64,000 nucleotides of DNA from QHXN01 sp963785125 (GTDB lineage: Bacteria; Acidobacteriota; Blastocatellia; Pyrinomonadales; Pyrinomonadaceae). Every line of letters begins with the position of its first letter. Positions within the stretch are counted from its first letter, which is position 1. Where the stretch lies: contig CAWATU010000003.1 in the NCBI GenBank assembly GCA_963785125.1, positions 1-64,000 of the forward strand, in the 5' to 3' direction. Shown in pieces: positions 34,003 through 41,844 of this stretch. The notes beneath the pieces were generated by a model. The model did no database searches, had not been told where the DNA came from, and saw only the letters and a list, made by a program, of their open reading frames with translations. Position numbers and translations under genes: made by a program.

Positions 34003-35682
34003 CTAGCTCTGTTTGGCAGGTAGTTCTATCGTGATGGTCGTTCCGTGCCCTTCGCGACTGCGGACGTTGATTGTACCACCGTGGTCGCGGATTATCTGGT
34101 AGACGATGGAGAGGCCGAGCCCCGTCCCGCCGGTCGTCGAGGAGGAGAAGGGCTCGAAGAGTCTTTCGACCTGCGCGGGCGTCATGCCGCGCCCCGTGTC
34201 TGCGAAGGTGATGCGGACGCTGCCCGGGGCCGTGCGCCGCATCTCGGCGCGCAGCGTCCCGCCGTCGGGCATCGCCTTCAGGGCGTTGCGCGTCAGGTTC
34301 CAGAAGACCTGCCGGACGCCCTCCACGTCGGCCAACGCCAGCAGAGGCTCGTCGGACAAGTCCTCTTCGAGCCGGTGCCCGTCGAGCAACTCCGGGCTAT
34401 GGCGCAGGAGCGCGAAGGTCTCGCGCAGGGGCTCGCGCAGGTCATACTCGGCGAGCGAGAACTTGCGCGGGCGCGCGTAGGTCAGGAAGTCTGTGATGAT
34501 GCGGTTGAGGCGGTCGGACTCGCTCAGGACGATGTCCATCAGCTCGCGCTGCGGCGCGTCGGCCTCAAGCTCCGAGCGCAGCACTTGTATCGAGCCGCGC
34601 ATCGCCGCCAGAGGGTTCCGTATCTCGTGCGCGATGCCGGCGGCGACTCGGCCCACGGCCGACAGGCGCTCCTGCCGCCGCGAGGTCTCCTCCATCGAGC
34701 GGATGTCGGTCAGGTCCTGGAAGGTGATGACGAGCCCCGTCGTCTCCCCCCTCTCGGAATAGAGCGGCGAGATGTTGTAGCCGAGCTTGATGAGGAAGCC
34801 CTCGGGCGTCAGGCATTCGGCCTCGTAGCGCGGGCTCGTGTGCCCCTCGGCCGCCGAGCGCAGAGACTCGTCGATGCGCCCCGCCAAGTCGCCGAACAGG
34901 ATCGACACGTCCTGCCCGCGCAGGTCTGCGGCCGCGTAGCCCGTCATCTCCTCGGCCGCGCGGTTCACGGTGTAGACCCGCCGCTCCAGGTCGGTCGTGA
35001 TTACGCCCGAGCGGATGGACTCGACAATGCGCTCGTGCAGCGCGCGCAGGGAGACGAGCGCGTGCGTCGCCTCGCGCATCTGCACCTCGGAGAGCGTCTG
35101 TCCCGCGGCGAGCCGCGCCGCCAGCAGCCCGACGACGAGGAAGGCCACGACGTTCAGCCCCGTGGCCTGTGCGACCTCCGCCAGCGAAGCCGCCGTCAGA
35201 CCGCGCCCGCCGCCGAACCACCCGGCGGTCAGCCCCAGCATCGTCGCCGTGTAGAGTGTCGCGCACCCGACGGCCGTCACCAGTGCCCCGCGCGCGCCGA
35301 GGAAGACGCTCGCCGCCGAGATGACGAGGATGTAGAGCGCCGTGTAGGGCGAGTAGAGGTTGCCCGTTACCCAGACGAGCCACGTCACGAGCAGCGCGTC
35401 GAGCGCGAACTGCGCCCCGGCCTGCGCCAGCAGAGGAATGCGCGTGAACCGCAGCGCCAGCGCATAGGCGGCCGAAAGCCCCAGAACCACGAAGGCGAAG
35501 GGTAGAGCGCTGCCGAGCCTGTGCGTCGCCTGCGCGCCCGGCGTCAGCCCGCTCGTCCAAAGCACGCTGACGCCGAAGAGGAGCCCAGCCACCAAAAGCC
35601 GCCCCGCGATGAGCCTCCAGACCCAGACGGTCTGTAGACCGGTCTCGCCGCCGGCGGCCGTCCTCTCCTCACGTGCCCTCAT
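34003..35682 (-). CDS. pilS: PilS, membrane sensor histidine kinase
   Basis: A 559-residue kinase. The N-terminal third has six membrane helices (from LIAGRLLVAGLLFGVSVLW to GLNVVAFLVVGLLAARLAAG), as in PilS, where they sense pilin in the membrane. A PAS domain follows (RIVESIRSGVITTDLERRVY), then HisKA (GRVAAGIAHEIRNPLAAMRG) and HATPase (RNALKAMPDGG, DTGRGM, GGTGLGLSIVYQI). It is upstream of pilR with 17 bp between. Length is normal for PilS. Confidence 0.93.
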   Translation of the reverse strand: MRAREERTAAGGETGLQTVWVWRLIAGRLLVAGLLFGVSVLWTSGLTPGAQATHRLGSALPFAFVVLGLSAAYALALRFTRIPLLAQAGAQFALDALLVTWLVWVTGNLYSPYTALYILVISAASVFLGARGALVTAVGCATLYTATMLGLTAGWFGGGRGLTAASLAEVAQATGLNVVAFLVVGLLAARLAAGQTLSEVQMREATHALVSLRALHERIVESIRSGVITTDLERRVYTVNRAAEEMTGYAAADLRGQDVSILFGDLAGRIDESLRSAAEGHTSPRYEAECLTPEGFLIKLGYNISPLYSERGETTGLVITFQDLTDIRSMEETSRRQERLSAVGRVAAGIAHEIRNPLAAMRGSIQVLRSELEADAPQRELMDIVLSESDRLNRIITDFLTYARPRKFSLAEYDLREPLRETFALLRHSPELLDGHRLEEDLSDEPLLALADVEGVRQVFWNLTRNALKAMPDGGTLRAEMRRTAPGSVRITFADTGRGMTPAQVERLFEPFSSSTTGGTGLGLSIVYQIIRDHGGTINVRSREGHGTTITIELPAKQS

Positions 35683-36069
35683 GGCGCCAAGACTAGCATA
35701 AAAGCCGCGCCGTCCCTGATTTTTGTCCCCACCCCTGTCGAACCCATGTAAAACGCAGTCTTACACCATTTCCCCAGAAATTAAAGGACATTGATACAGC
35801 AATGTGTTATCATGCCAAAGAATTTGCAATATTTTAACATGGTTTATTAACTACTTGATAACAAAGGGGTTGACAGCACGCCTGGCTTCGGTTAAGCTAC
35901 GCCCGGACTAAAGCTTCATCCGAAGTGTCTGAGGCCGCGGTCACCTGTCTATCTTTATCCTCTAAGCACACAGCTGCATATAAGAAGTAGAAGACAGGCA
36001 CGTCCGCGACTCAACGCAGGCAATCATGGAGTTAAGTCTCCACTCTCGATCAAGTTTACGGAGGACAAC
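35683..36069. other. AT-rich divergent intergenic region
   Basis: This 387-bp gap separates pilS (minus) and the GVLVGSG-repeat gene (plus). 35750-35870 is markedly AT-rich. It holds the promoter at 35870-35898. The 165-nt leader after it contains CTGTCT/AGACAG-type pairing (about 35946-35997) but I could not match it to a known riboswitch. Confidence 0.55.
35870..35898 (+). promoter_or_regulatory. Sigma-70 promoter of the repeat-protein gene
   Basis: TTGACA (35870-35875), 17-nt spacer, TAAGCT (35893-35898). Start of transcription would be about 35905, giving a leader of about 165 nt before the GTG at 36070. Confidence 0.65.
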
Positions 36070-36771
36070 GTGAAAAAAGCTTATATCTCCCCTGTGACAT
36101 CCTTGCTCATGTCACTCTCCCTCGCGCTTGGGATTCTTGTTAGCGACCTGCGCGGCTACAGACTCCTTAACAGCGCACACGCGCAGGAGAACAGCCCCTG
36201 CGTAGCTCAGGACTACGATGAGACGGTCACCAGCGACACGGTGAACATTCAGGACGGCATCATCCTGAGTGGCATTACCGTTCAAAACGTCAACGTTAAC
36301 GGCAGCATCGTTGACCAGGCTGTGATCGCCGACAACGTACAGATCAGCGATGTCACGGTCGTCGGCACGACCGGCGTCGTCTACAACGAAAACGGGCTTG
36401 ACAACGGGCCGAACGGCGTCCTCGTCGGCAGCGGCAGCCCCTGCCGGTACGGCGTTCTCGTCGGCAGCGGCGGCCCGGGCACGGGCAGCGCCCCGGGCAC
36501 GGGTCCCTACGGCGTTCTCGTCGGCAGCGGCAGTCCGGCCCCGGGCCTCCACGGCGTCCTCGTGGGCAGCGGCGGCCCGGGTGGTGGCCCGAGCCTCCAC
36601 GGCGTTCTCGTCGGCAGCGGCGGCCCGGGCTCGACCCCGACCCTGTCCGGCGTGACCGGCACCGCCAGCGGGGCGGCCGTCGGCGGCATGCTGACGGGCG
36701 ACAACATCACGATCACCGACGGCGTCATCAGCGGCCAGAACCTCCTGCTTAGCGGCGCGACCTTACAATGA
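36070..36771 (+). CDS. Secreted GVLVGSG-repeat protein
   Basis: A 233-residue protein from a GTG behind GGAGGACAAC. It has a signal peptide (SLLMSLSLALGILVSD) and cleavage near SAHA-QEN. The middle (about residues 116-196) carries five copies of GVLVGSG, each followed by a Gly/Pro/Ser spacer. Flanks are beta-repeat-like: VNIQDGIILSGITVQNVNVN and NITITDGVISGQNLLLSGAT. The frame ends at 36771, but the next frame continues NDGSISGTITSIMITPAN to a stop at 36823 in the same style, so a one-base frameshift may have cut the true end. It is probably a surface or matrix protein. No family recognised. Confidence 0.72.
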   Translation: MKKAYISPVTSLLMSLSLALGILVSDLRGYRLLNSAHAQENSPCVAQDYDETVTSDTVNIQDGIILSGITVQNVNVNGSIVDQAVIADNVQISDVTVVGTTGVVYNENGLDNGPNGVLVGSGSPCRYGVLVGSGGPGTGSAPGTGPYGVLVGSGSPAPGLHGVLVGSGGPGGGPSLHGVLVGSGGPGSTPTLSGVTGTASGAAVGGMLTGDNITITDGVISGQNLLLSGATLQ

Positions 36772-36857
36772 CGGTTCCATCAGCGGCACCATCACGTCGA
36801 TCATGATCACGCCGGCCAACTAACCCGCGTCGTTCCGGGTGCGTACCGAGGTCAAGC

Positions 36858-36899
36858 GGGCGGTGGGTGCGTCTGAACATTCAGACGCACCCGCCGCCC
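36858..36899. terminator. Hairpin terminator
   Basis: A 19-bp stem (GGGCGGTGGGTGCGTCTGA with one wobble) and a 4-nt loop lie 86 bp after the repeat-protein stop, and 35 bp after the frameshifted stop at 36823. Confidence 0.75.
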
Positions 36900-36982
36900 C
36901 TCAAGCTTCCAGGGCTCTTACACGCGGTGAGACCGGGGCCGCGGCGCGGCTTTCCTCTGACGCTCGCACGCGCTGCGCCACT

Positions 36983-37011
36983 TTGACTGCGGCAGTCACA
37001 GCCACTAAACT
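36983..37011 (+). promoter_or_regulatory. Sigma-70 promoter of the hybrid kinase gene
   Basis: TTGACT (36983-36988), 17-nt spacer, TAAACT (37006-37011). It lies about 68 bp before the ATG at 37079, which supports that start over the longer open frame from 36839. The rest of the gap 36772-37078 holds the frameshifted tail and the terminator. Confidence 0.55.
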
Positions 37012-37078
37012 TGTACGCAATGCCGGTGCGCCTCACCGCGCAGGCCCTTGCCCCCTCGCAGTGCTTCGCCAGAAATCG

Positions 37079-38959
37079 ATGGACACCAAGCAGTGGCTAG
37101 AGTATTACGTCCGGTCTGTCATCGCGCTCGCCGCGATCCTGCTCGGGCTCTGCCTGACGACGATGTCCTTCGCGCAGCTCGACCGGAAGTTCTTCCTGTT
37201 GGCGGCGGTAACCATCTTCCTGAGCCCGCGGGTCGAGATACAGATTCCACACTCGGGCGGCGGGCACATCACCGTCTCGGACACCTTCATCTTCCTGACG
37301 ATGCTGCTCTACGGCGGCGGGCCGGCGACGGTGCTGGCCGCCGTCGAGAGCGCGTACTCCTCATTCCGTTTCGGCATCAGGAAGAAGGAGATCGCCTTCA
37401 ACAGCGCGCAGATGTTGACCTCGACCTTCCTCACGGCGACGGTGATGGGTCTCATCTTCGGGCCGCCCGAGGCCCTGCCCCGGAGCGGGAACCTCGGGGT
37501 GTTCCTCTCCGCCATCTGCATCATGGCGGTCGTGCAGTACCTGACGAACTCCTGGCTCGCCGCGGTCTACACGGCCTTCAGGCGGGGGCAGGGCGTGGCG
37601 CAGATTTGGAGCCGCTACTACCTCTGGTCGTCGATCACGCACCTCGCGGGGGCGTCGGCCGCGGGCCTCATCTCTCGCGTGGTCGTCAACTCCAGCTACT
37701 ACTACGTCCTGCTGACCGCGCCGATCATCGTCATTATCTACCTGACCTACCGCACCTACATTAAGAGCGTCGAGGCGTCCGCCTCGCAGGCCGAGCAGGC
37801 TGAGCGCGAGCGTATGCGCGAGCACTACGCGCAGATGGAGAAGCTCTCGGCGCTCGGGGAACTCGCCTCGGGCGTGGCGCACAACTTCAACAACACGCTG
37901 ACGGGCATCCTCGCGCGCGCGCAGCTCATGCTCGACGCCAACGACATGAAGGACGTGCGGCGCGGCCTGCGCATCATCATCCAGACGGCCGAGGACGGTG
38001 CCAAGACCGTCAAGCGCATCCAGGACTTCGCGCGCCAGCGCCGCGACCAGGACTTCGTCCGCATCGACGTGGACCAATTGATGCTCGAAGTCGCCGAGAT
38101 CACGCGGCCGCGCTGGAAGGATCACGCCGAGGCCGCCAACGTGCACATCAAGCTCGTTCGCCAGATCGGCTCGAACGCTGTCATCATGGGCGACGCGGGC
38201 GAACTGCGCGAGGTTCTCGTCAACATGGTCTTCAACGCCGTGGACGCGATGCCCGACGGCGGCACGCTCACGCTCTCGACGCAGGAGGCGGCCGAAGAAG
38301 TGATGCTCACCGTGGCCGACACGGGGACGGGGATGGGCGAGGACGTGCGCTCGCGCATCTTCGACCCGTTCTTCACGACGAAGGGGAAGGCCGGGATGGG
38401 GCTCGGCCTCTCGGTCTCGTACGGCATCATCCGCCGCCACGAGGGGCGCGTCGAGGTCGAGTCCGAGGTGGGGAAGGGCACGACCTTCCGCATGAACTTC
38501 CCCGTCGTCGGCGAGTCGGACACGCAGCGCATCAACGACTCGGGGCCGCTGCTGGCATCGCGCGCCGACGGCTCGCTGCGCATCCTCGTTGTAGACGACG
38601 AGGACTACGTGCGCGAACTGCTGGCCGACATTCTGGAGCGCGAGGGCTGCGAGGTCTCGCTCGCGGGCGAAGGGCGCGAGGCGCTGCGCCTCTTCGACTC
38701 GGCCGATTACGACGCGGTCTTCACCGACGTGGGCCTGCCCGGGATGAGCGGCTGGGAGGTCGCGCGCGCCGTGCGCGAGCGCGACGTGCATGTGGCGCTC
38801 GCCGTCATCACCGGTTGGGGCGACACCGTCACGCCCGAGGAGCAGTCGGAGGCACAGGCCGACTGGATCGTCCCCAAGCCCTTCACCGTCGAGCGCATCG
38901 CCGGCCTCGTCGGCGAAATCTCTGCGCGCAAAGCCGCCGCTCACCACGCCGTCGGCTGA
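37079..38959 (+). CDS. Hybrid sensor histidine kinase
   Basis: A 626-residue protein from the ATG at 37079. The N-terminal half has six to eight membrane helices (from SVIALAAILLGLCLTTM to YYYVLLTAPIIVIIYLTY). Then come HisKA with LGELASGVAHNFNNTLTGIL (the HNFNN form), HATPase (VFNAVDAMPDGG, DTGTGMG, GMGLGLSVSYGI) and a C-terminal receiver with VVDDEDYV, phospho-Asp in VFTDVGLPGMSG and Lys in VPKPF. The receiver may feed a phosphorelay or tune the kinase. It follows the repeat-protein gene but has its own promoter. Confidence 0.9.
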   Translation: MDTKQWLEYYVRSVIALAAILLGLCLTTMSFAQLDRKFFLLAAVTIFLSPRVEIQIPHSGGGHITVSDTFIFLTMLLYGGGPATVLAAVESAYSSFRFGIRKKEIAFNSAQMLTSTFLTATVMGLIFGPPEALPRSGNLGVFLSAICIMAVVQYLTNSWLAAVYTAFRRGQGVAQIWSRYYLWSSITHLAGASAAGLISRVVVNSSYYYVLLTAPIIVIIYLTYRTYIKSVEASASQAEQAERERMREHYAQMEKLSALGELASGVAHNFNNTLTGILARAQLMLDANDMKDVRRGLRIIIQTAEDGAKTVKRIQDFARQRRDQDFVRIDVDQLMLEVAEITRPRWKDHAEAANVHIKLVRQIGSNAVIMGDAGELREVLVNMVFNAVDAMPDGGTLTLSTQEAAEEVMLTVADTGTGMGEDVRSRIFDPFFTTKGKAGMGLGLSVSYGIIRRHEGRVEVESEVGKGTTFRMNFPVVGESDTQRINDSGPLLASRADGSLRILVVDDEDYVRELLADILEREGCEVSLAGEGREALRLFDSADYDAVFTDVGLPGMSGWEVARAVRERDVHVALAVITGWGDTVTPEEQSEAQADWIVPKPFTVERIAGLVGEISARKAAAHHAVG

Positions 38960-39065
38960 CTTTATCCCGTCCCCCTCCGATTTCCCTCGCCGCGGCTTGT
39001 CCACACACGCCCGCACGTACTAAGCTTGCGGCCAATCGCTTTTACAATTCGGAAGGAGGAAGGGC

Positions 39066-39506
39066 ATGGCAGACAACGTGCAGCCCGACGCGGGCGAGCA
39101 GCGGGAAGAGTCTTCTTCGGGCCTCTTACTGTCGGTCGATCCGTTGCAGGGGGCGAACAACTACAAGCTGACCGGCGACGACGCCTCGGACAGCGACAAG
39201 GGCGGACTCCTCGGCGACGACGCGTCCGACTCTGACGGCAGCGACAGCGGCGTGCTCGGCGGCGACGACGACGGCAGCGACGCCTCGGACGCGGACGGCT
39301 CGGACACGAAGAGCGGCGACGCGGACGGTAGTGATTCGCTGCTCGGTGGCGACTCTGACGCCTCGGACGGCTCGGACGCGGACGGGTCTGACGCGGGCGG
39401 CATCGCTGCCGACAGCGACAGCACCGACGCACAGATGAACCCGCTCGGCATTGGGGAGACCAACGTGGATGGTGCCCCGGACGCTGACGGCACGGACGCT
39501 AAATGA
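39066..39506 (+). CDS. Asp/Ser/Gly-repeat acidic protein
   Basis: A 146-residue protein behind a strong ribosome-binding site (GGAAGGAGGAAGG). About 35 residues are Asp. A leader-like part (residues 1-37, with LLLSVDPLQGANNYKLTG) precedes a long stretch of DDASDSD, DGSD and DASDADGSD units. There is no signal peptide and no Cys. The stop overlaps the start of a JmjC/cupin oxygenase (ATGA), so the two are translationally coupled. The protein may be the substrate of that oxygenase, for example for Asp beta-hydroxylation, or an acidic Ca2+-binding protein. I recognise no family. The substrate idea is inference. Confidence 0.75.
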   Translation: MADNVQPDAGEQREESSSGLLLSVDPLQGANNYKLTGDDASDSDKGGLLGDDASDSDGSDSGVLGGDDDGSDASDADGSDTKSGDADGSDSLLGGDSDASDGSDADGSDAGGIAADSDSTDAQMNPLGIGETNVDGAPDADGTDAK

Positions 39507-40747
39507 GTGCTGTCGGACGACGACCTGAGGGCTCCGGCGCAGAGACGCTGGCCAGCATCTTAGAGCCCTGCGCCCCGGGGGAGTTTCTCGACTCCTCCTG
39601 GGGCGTTAACTTCTTGCACGTCCGCGGGCGCGCCGGGCGCTTCGCGCACATGATGCCGTGGTCGCGGCTGGGCGAGATCGTCAGCCGCCAGCGGCTCGAC
39701 TTTCCGCGCCTGCGACTTGTGCGCGACGGCAAGCCCGTGCCCCTCTCCTCCTACCTGCGCCGCGTGGAGGGCGGGCGGCAGAGGACGATTATCCCGCGTC
39801 TGAAGTCCACCGGGCTCGCGCGCGAGCTGCGCAGTGGCGCGACGCTCGTGCTCGATGCGGTGGACGAGCTGTCCGAGCCGGTCGAGGATTTGGCAAAGGG
39901 CCTTGAGCTGTTCTTCCACGAGCGCGTGCAGGTCAACCTCTATGCCGGCTGGCAGACCTCGCGCGGCTTTGACCTGCACTGGGACGACCACGACGTTTTC
40001 ATCCTACAGATCGCGGGCCGCAAGCGCTGGAGCGTCTACGGGCAGACGCGACCCTACCCTCTCGTCAACGACATCGAGAAGGCGCAGAAGCCCGAGCACG
40101 AACCTCTTTGGGAGGGGACGCTCGAAGACGGCGACCTGCTCTACATCCCGCGCGGATGGTGGCACGTCGCGGAGCCTCTGGCCGAGCCGACGCTGCACCT
40201 GACGGTCGGCATACACAACCGAACGGGACTCGACTTCCTGCGCTGGCTCTCCGAACGCTTGCGCGCGAGCGAGACCTTCCGGCAAGACCTCCCGCGCCTC
40301 GCGTCGGCGGCCGAGCGCGCCGCGCACAACGCGCGTCTGCGCGAAGAGCTGCTCGCCGCGTGGGACGACTCGGCGGTCGAACGCTTCTACGAAGAGCTGG
40401 ACGCGCGGGCCGAGCCGCGCGTGCGCCTCACCCTGCCGTGGGTCGCCACTCCCGGCGCCGCCCCGCCTGAAGACTCGACGCTTGTCCGCCTGCTTGCGCC
40501 GCGCCCGTTCAGGTTGGAGGCCGCGGGCGGGGTTGTCGAGTTCGACTCGATGGGGCAACGCTGGCGCTTCGCCGAAGAGGCGCTGCCCGTCCTGCGTGCT
40601 CTATCCGAGCGCCGCGCCTGTACGGTCGCGGAGTTGTGCGAAGCCGCGCGCGGCCGCGTCGCAGCCGAGACCGTGCGCGCCTTCATCGTCGAGTTAGCAC
40701 ACAAGGGGTTCGTTGCCTTCGGCGTCGAAGAGCGAGGGGGCGCGTGA
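39503..40747 (+). CDS. JmjC/cupin-type 2-oxoglutarate oxygenase
   Basis: A 414-residue Fe(II)/2-oxoglutarate oxygenase of the cupin_4 group (MINA53/NO66 and bacterial RoxA/YcfD). NLYAGWQTSRGFDLHWDDHD gives the metal ligands His159 and Asp161; IPRGWWHVAEP gives His221. The Lys in IAGRKRWSVYG is in the 2-oxoglutarate-binding place. A C-terminal winged-helix-like part (CTVAELCEAARGRVAAETV) matches family layout. Known members hydroxylate ribosomal proteins. Here the gene overlaps that of an Asp-rich protein by 4 bp and the next gene by 4 bp (GTGA), so a dedicated protein substrate is likely. Confidence 0.88.
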   Translation: MSAVGRRPEGSGAETLASILEPCAPGEFLDSSWGVNFLHVRGRAGRFAHMMPWSRLGEIVSRQRLDFPRLRLVRDGKPVPLSSYLRRVEGGRQRTIIPRLKSTGLARELRSGATLVLDAVDELSEPVEDLAKGLELFFHERVQVNLYAGWQTSRGFDLHWDDHDVFILQIAGRKRWSVYGQTRPYPLVNDIEKAQKPEHEPLWEGTLEDGDLLYIPRGWWHVAEPLAEPTLHLTVGIHNRTGLDFLRWLSERLRASETFRQDLPRLASAAERAAHNARLREELLAAWDDSAVERFYEELDARAEPRVRLTLPWVATPGAAPPEDSTLVRLLAPRPFRLEAAGGVVEFDSMGQRWRFAEEALPVLRALSERRACTVAELCEAARGRVAAETVRAFIVELAHKGFVAFGVEERGGA

Positions 40748-41694
40748 CGCAGTCGGTCGAGGGGCAGTCGCGCTTCTTCTGCTCGGAGCTTTCGCGTCGC
40801 GCGGGCGAGCGGAGCGCGGGCACGGCCTCGACGGGCGCCGTGTGGCTCCTGCTCGAATACCCGCACGGCTGGGGCCGGCACGCCTTCGAGGAGAGCGCGC
40901 TCCCTCCGGAGGTGAAGCAGTTCTTCAACGACGCGTTGGCGCGCATACGCCACTCGCGCCTCCTCTTCATCAAGACCGACCGCGGCCGTCGCGACGCGCG
41001 CATGAATCTCTTCGTCGTGCGCTGTCGCGAGCGCTCGCCCTTCGTCGTGCGGCTACGCCTTGAGAAATATTTCGACGTGCTCAAGTACGACCTCGCGCTC
41101 TTAGCGTCGGGGCGCGACCTACAGGGCGGCGAGGTCTGCGACCGCCCGCTCTTCCTCGTCTGCACGCACGGCCGGCGCGACAAGTGCTGCGCGAAGTTCG
41201 GCGTGCCGCTCTACAACGCGCTGAGCGAGCAGGCGGGCGACGCGGTCTGGCAATCTTCGCACGTCGGCGGCGACCGCTTTGCCGGCAACCTCGTCTGCTT
41301 CCCGCACGGACTCTTCTACGCGCACGCCACGCCCGAGGCCGGCCGCCGCGTCGTGGACGCCTACCGCGCGGGCCGAGTCCTCTCCGAAGAGTTACGCGGC
41401 CGCGCCTGCTACTCGCATCACGTCCAGGCCGCCGAAGCCTTCGTGCGCGAGGAGGCGGGCGTGGGCGGCGTCGAAGACCTGCGCTTCCTCTCCGCACACC
41501 CCGAGGGCGCCGACGCGTGGCGCGTCCGTTTCGAGGAGGCCGCGACTCAAAGCGTCCACGAGGCTCACGTCGTCCGCCGCACCTCCGACTTCCGCAACCC
41601 CATTACCTGCCACTCCGCCGAGCCAAAAACAGTCCAGCAATTCCACCTCGAAGCGCACCGCATCCTCCCGGGCGGCGACGCAGCCAAAGGCTGA
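40744..41694 (+). CDS. Sucrase/ferredoxin-like (Suc/Fer) family protein
   Basis: A 316-residue protein from the GTG at 40744, overlapping the oxygenase stop. It has the thioredoxin-like Suc/Fer family marks: LFLVCTHGRRDKCCAKFG with Cys pair, and SSHVGGDRFAGNLVCFPHGL. In yeast Apd1-like proteins the cluster is a 2Fe-2S site with two Cys and two His, with an H-x-x-G-H segment. Here the second His position is Asp (HVGGD), so the ligand set may differ. It may supply electrons to, or regenerate, the JmjC enzyme. That role is inferred from the overlap only. Confidence 0.8.
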   Translation: MTQSVEGQSRFFCSELSRRAGERSAGTASTGAVWLLLEYPHGWGRHAFEESALPPEVKQFFNDALARIRHSRLLFIKTDRGRRDARMNLFVVRCRERSPFVVRLRLEKYFDVLKYDLALLASGRDLQGGEVCDRPLFLVCTHGRRDKCCAKFGVPLYNALSEQAGDAVWQSSHVGGDRFAGNLVCFPHGLFYAHATPEAGRRVVDAYRAGRVLSEELRGRACYSHHVQAAEAFVREEAGVGGVEDLRFLSAHPEGADAWRVRFEEAATQSVHEAHVVRRTSDFRNPITCHSAEPKTVQQFHLEAHRILPGGDAAKG

Positions 41695-41844
41695 CTGCCG
41701 GCGCCGACGCGGCGCTGGCCTTCGCCGTCGCCCTCTGCTATTGATGTATTCGTTCACGTTGCCTGCGTGCCGGAGTAGACGGGCCGCTCCGTCTCCCTTT
41801 AACTCGACGCAGGCTCGACACGAATGCGTCCGGGGAGGTCTGAG

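Noticed and set aside
34045..35505. 486-codon plus-strand ORF
   Set aside because: Antisense shadow of PilS.
35905..36069. Riboswitch in the leader of the repeat-protein gene
   Set aside because: I could not match it to c-di-GMP, SAM or other known aptamers; only weak pairing is seen.
37361..39016. 551-codon minus-strand ORF
   Set aside because: Antisense shadow of the hybrid kinase; no recognisable motifs.
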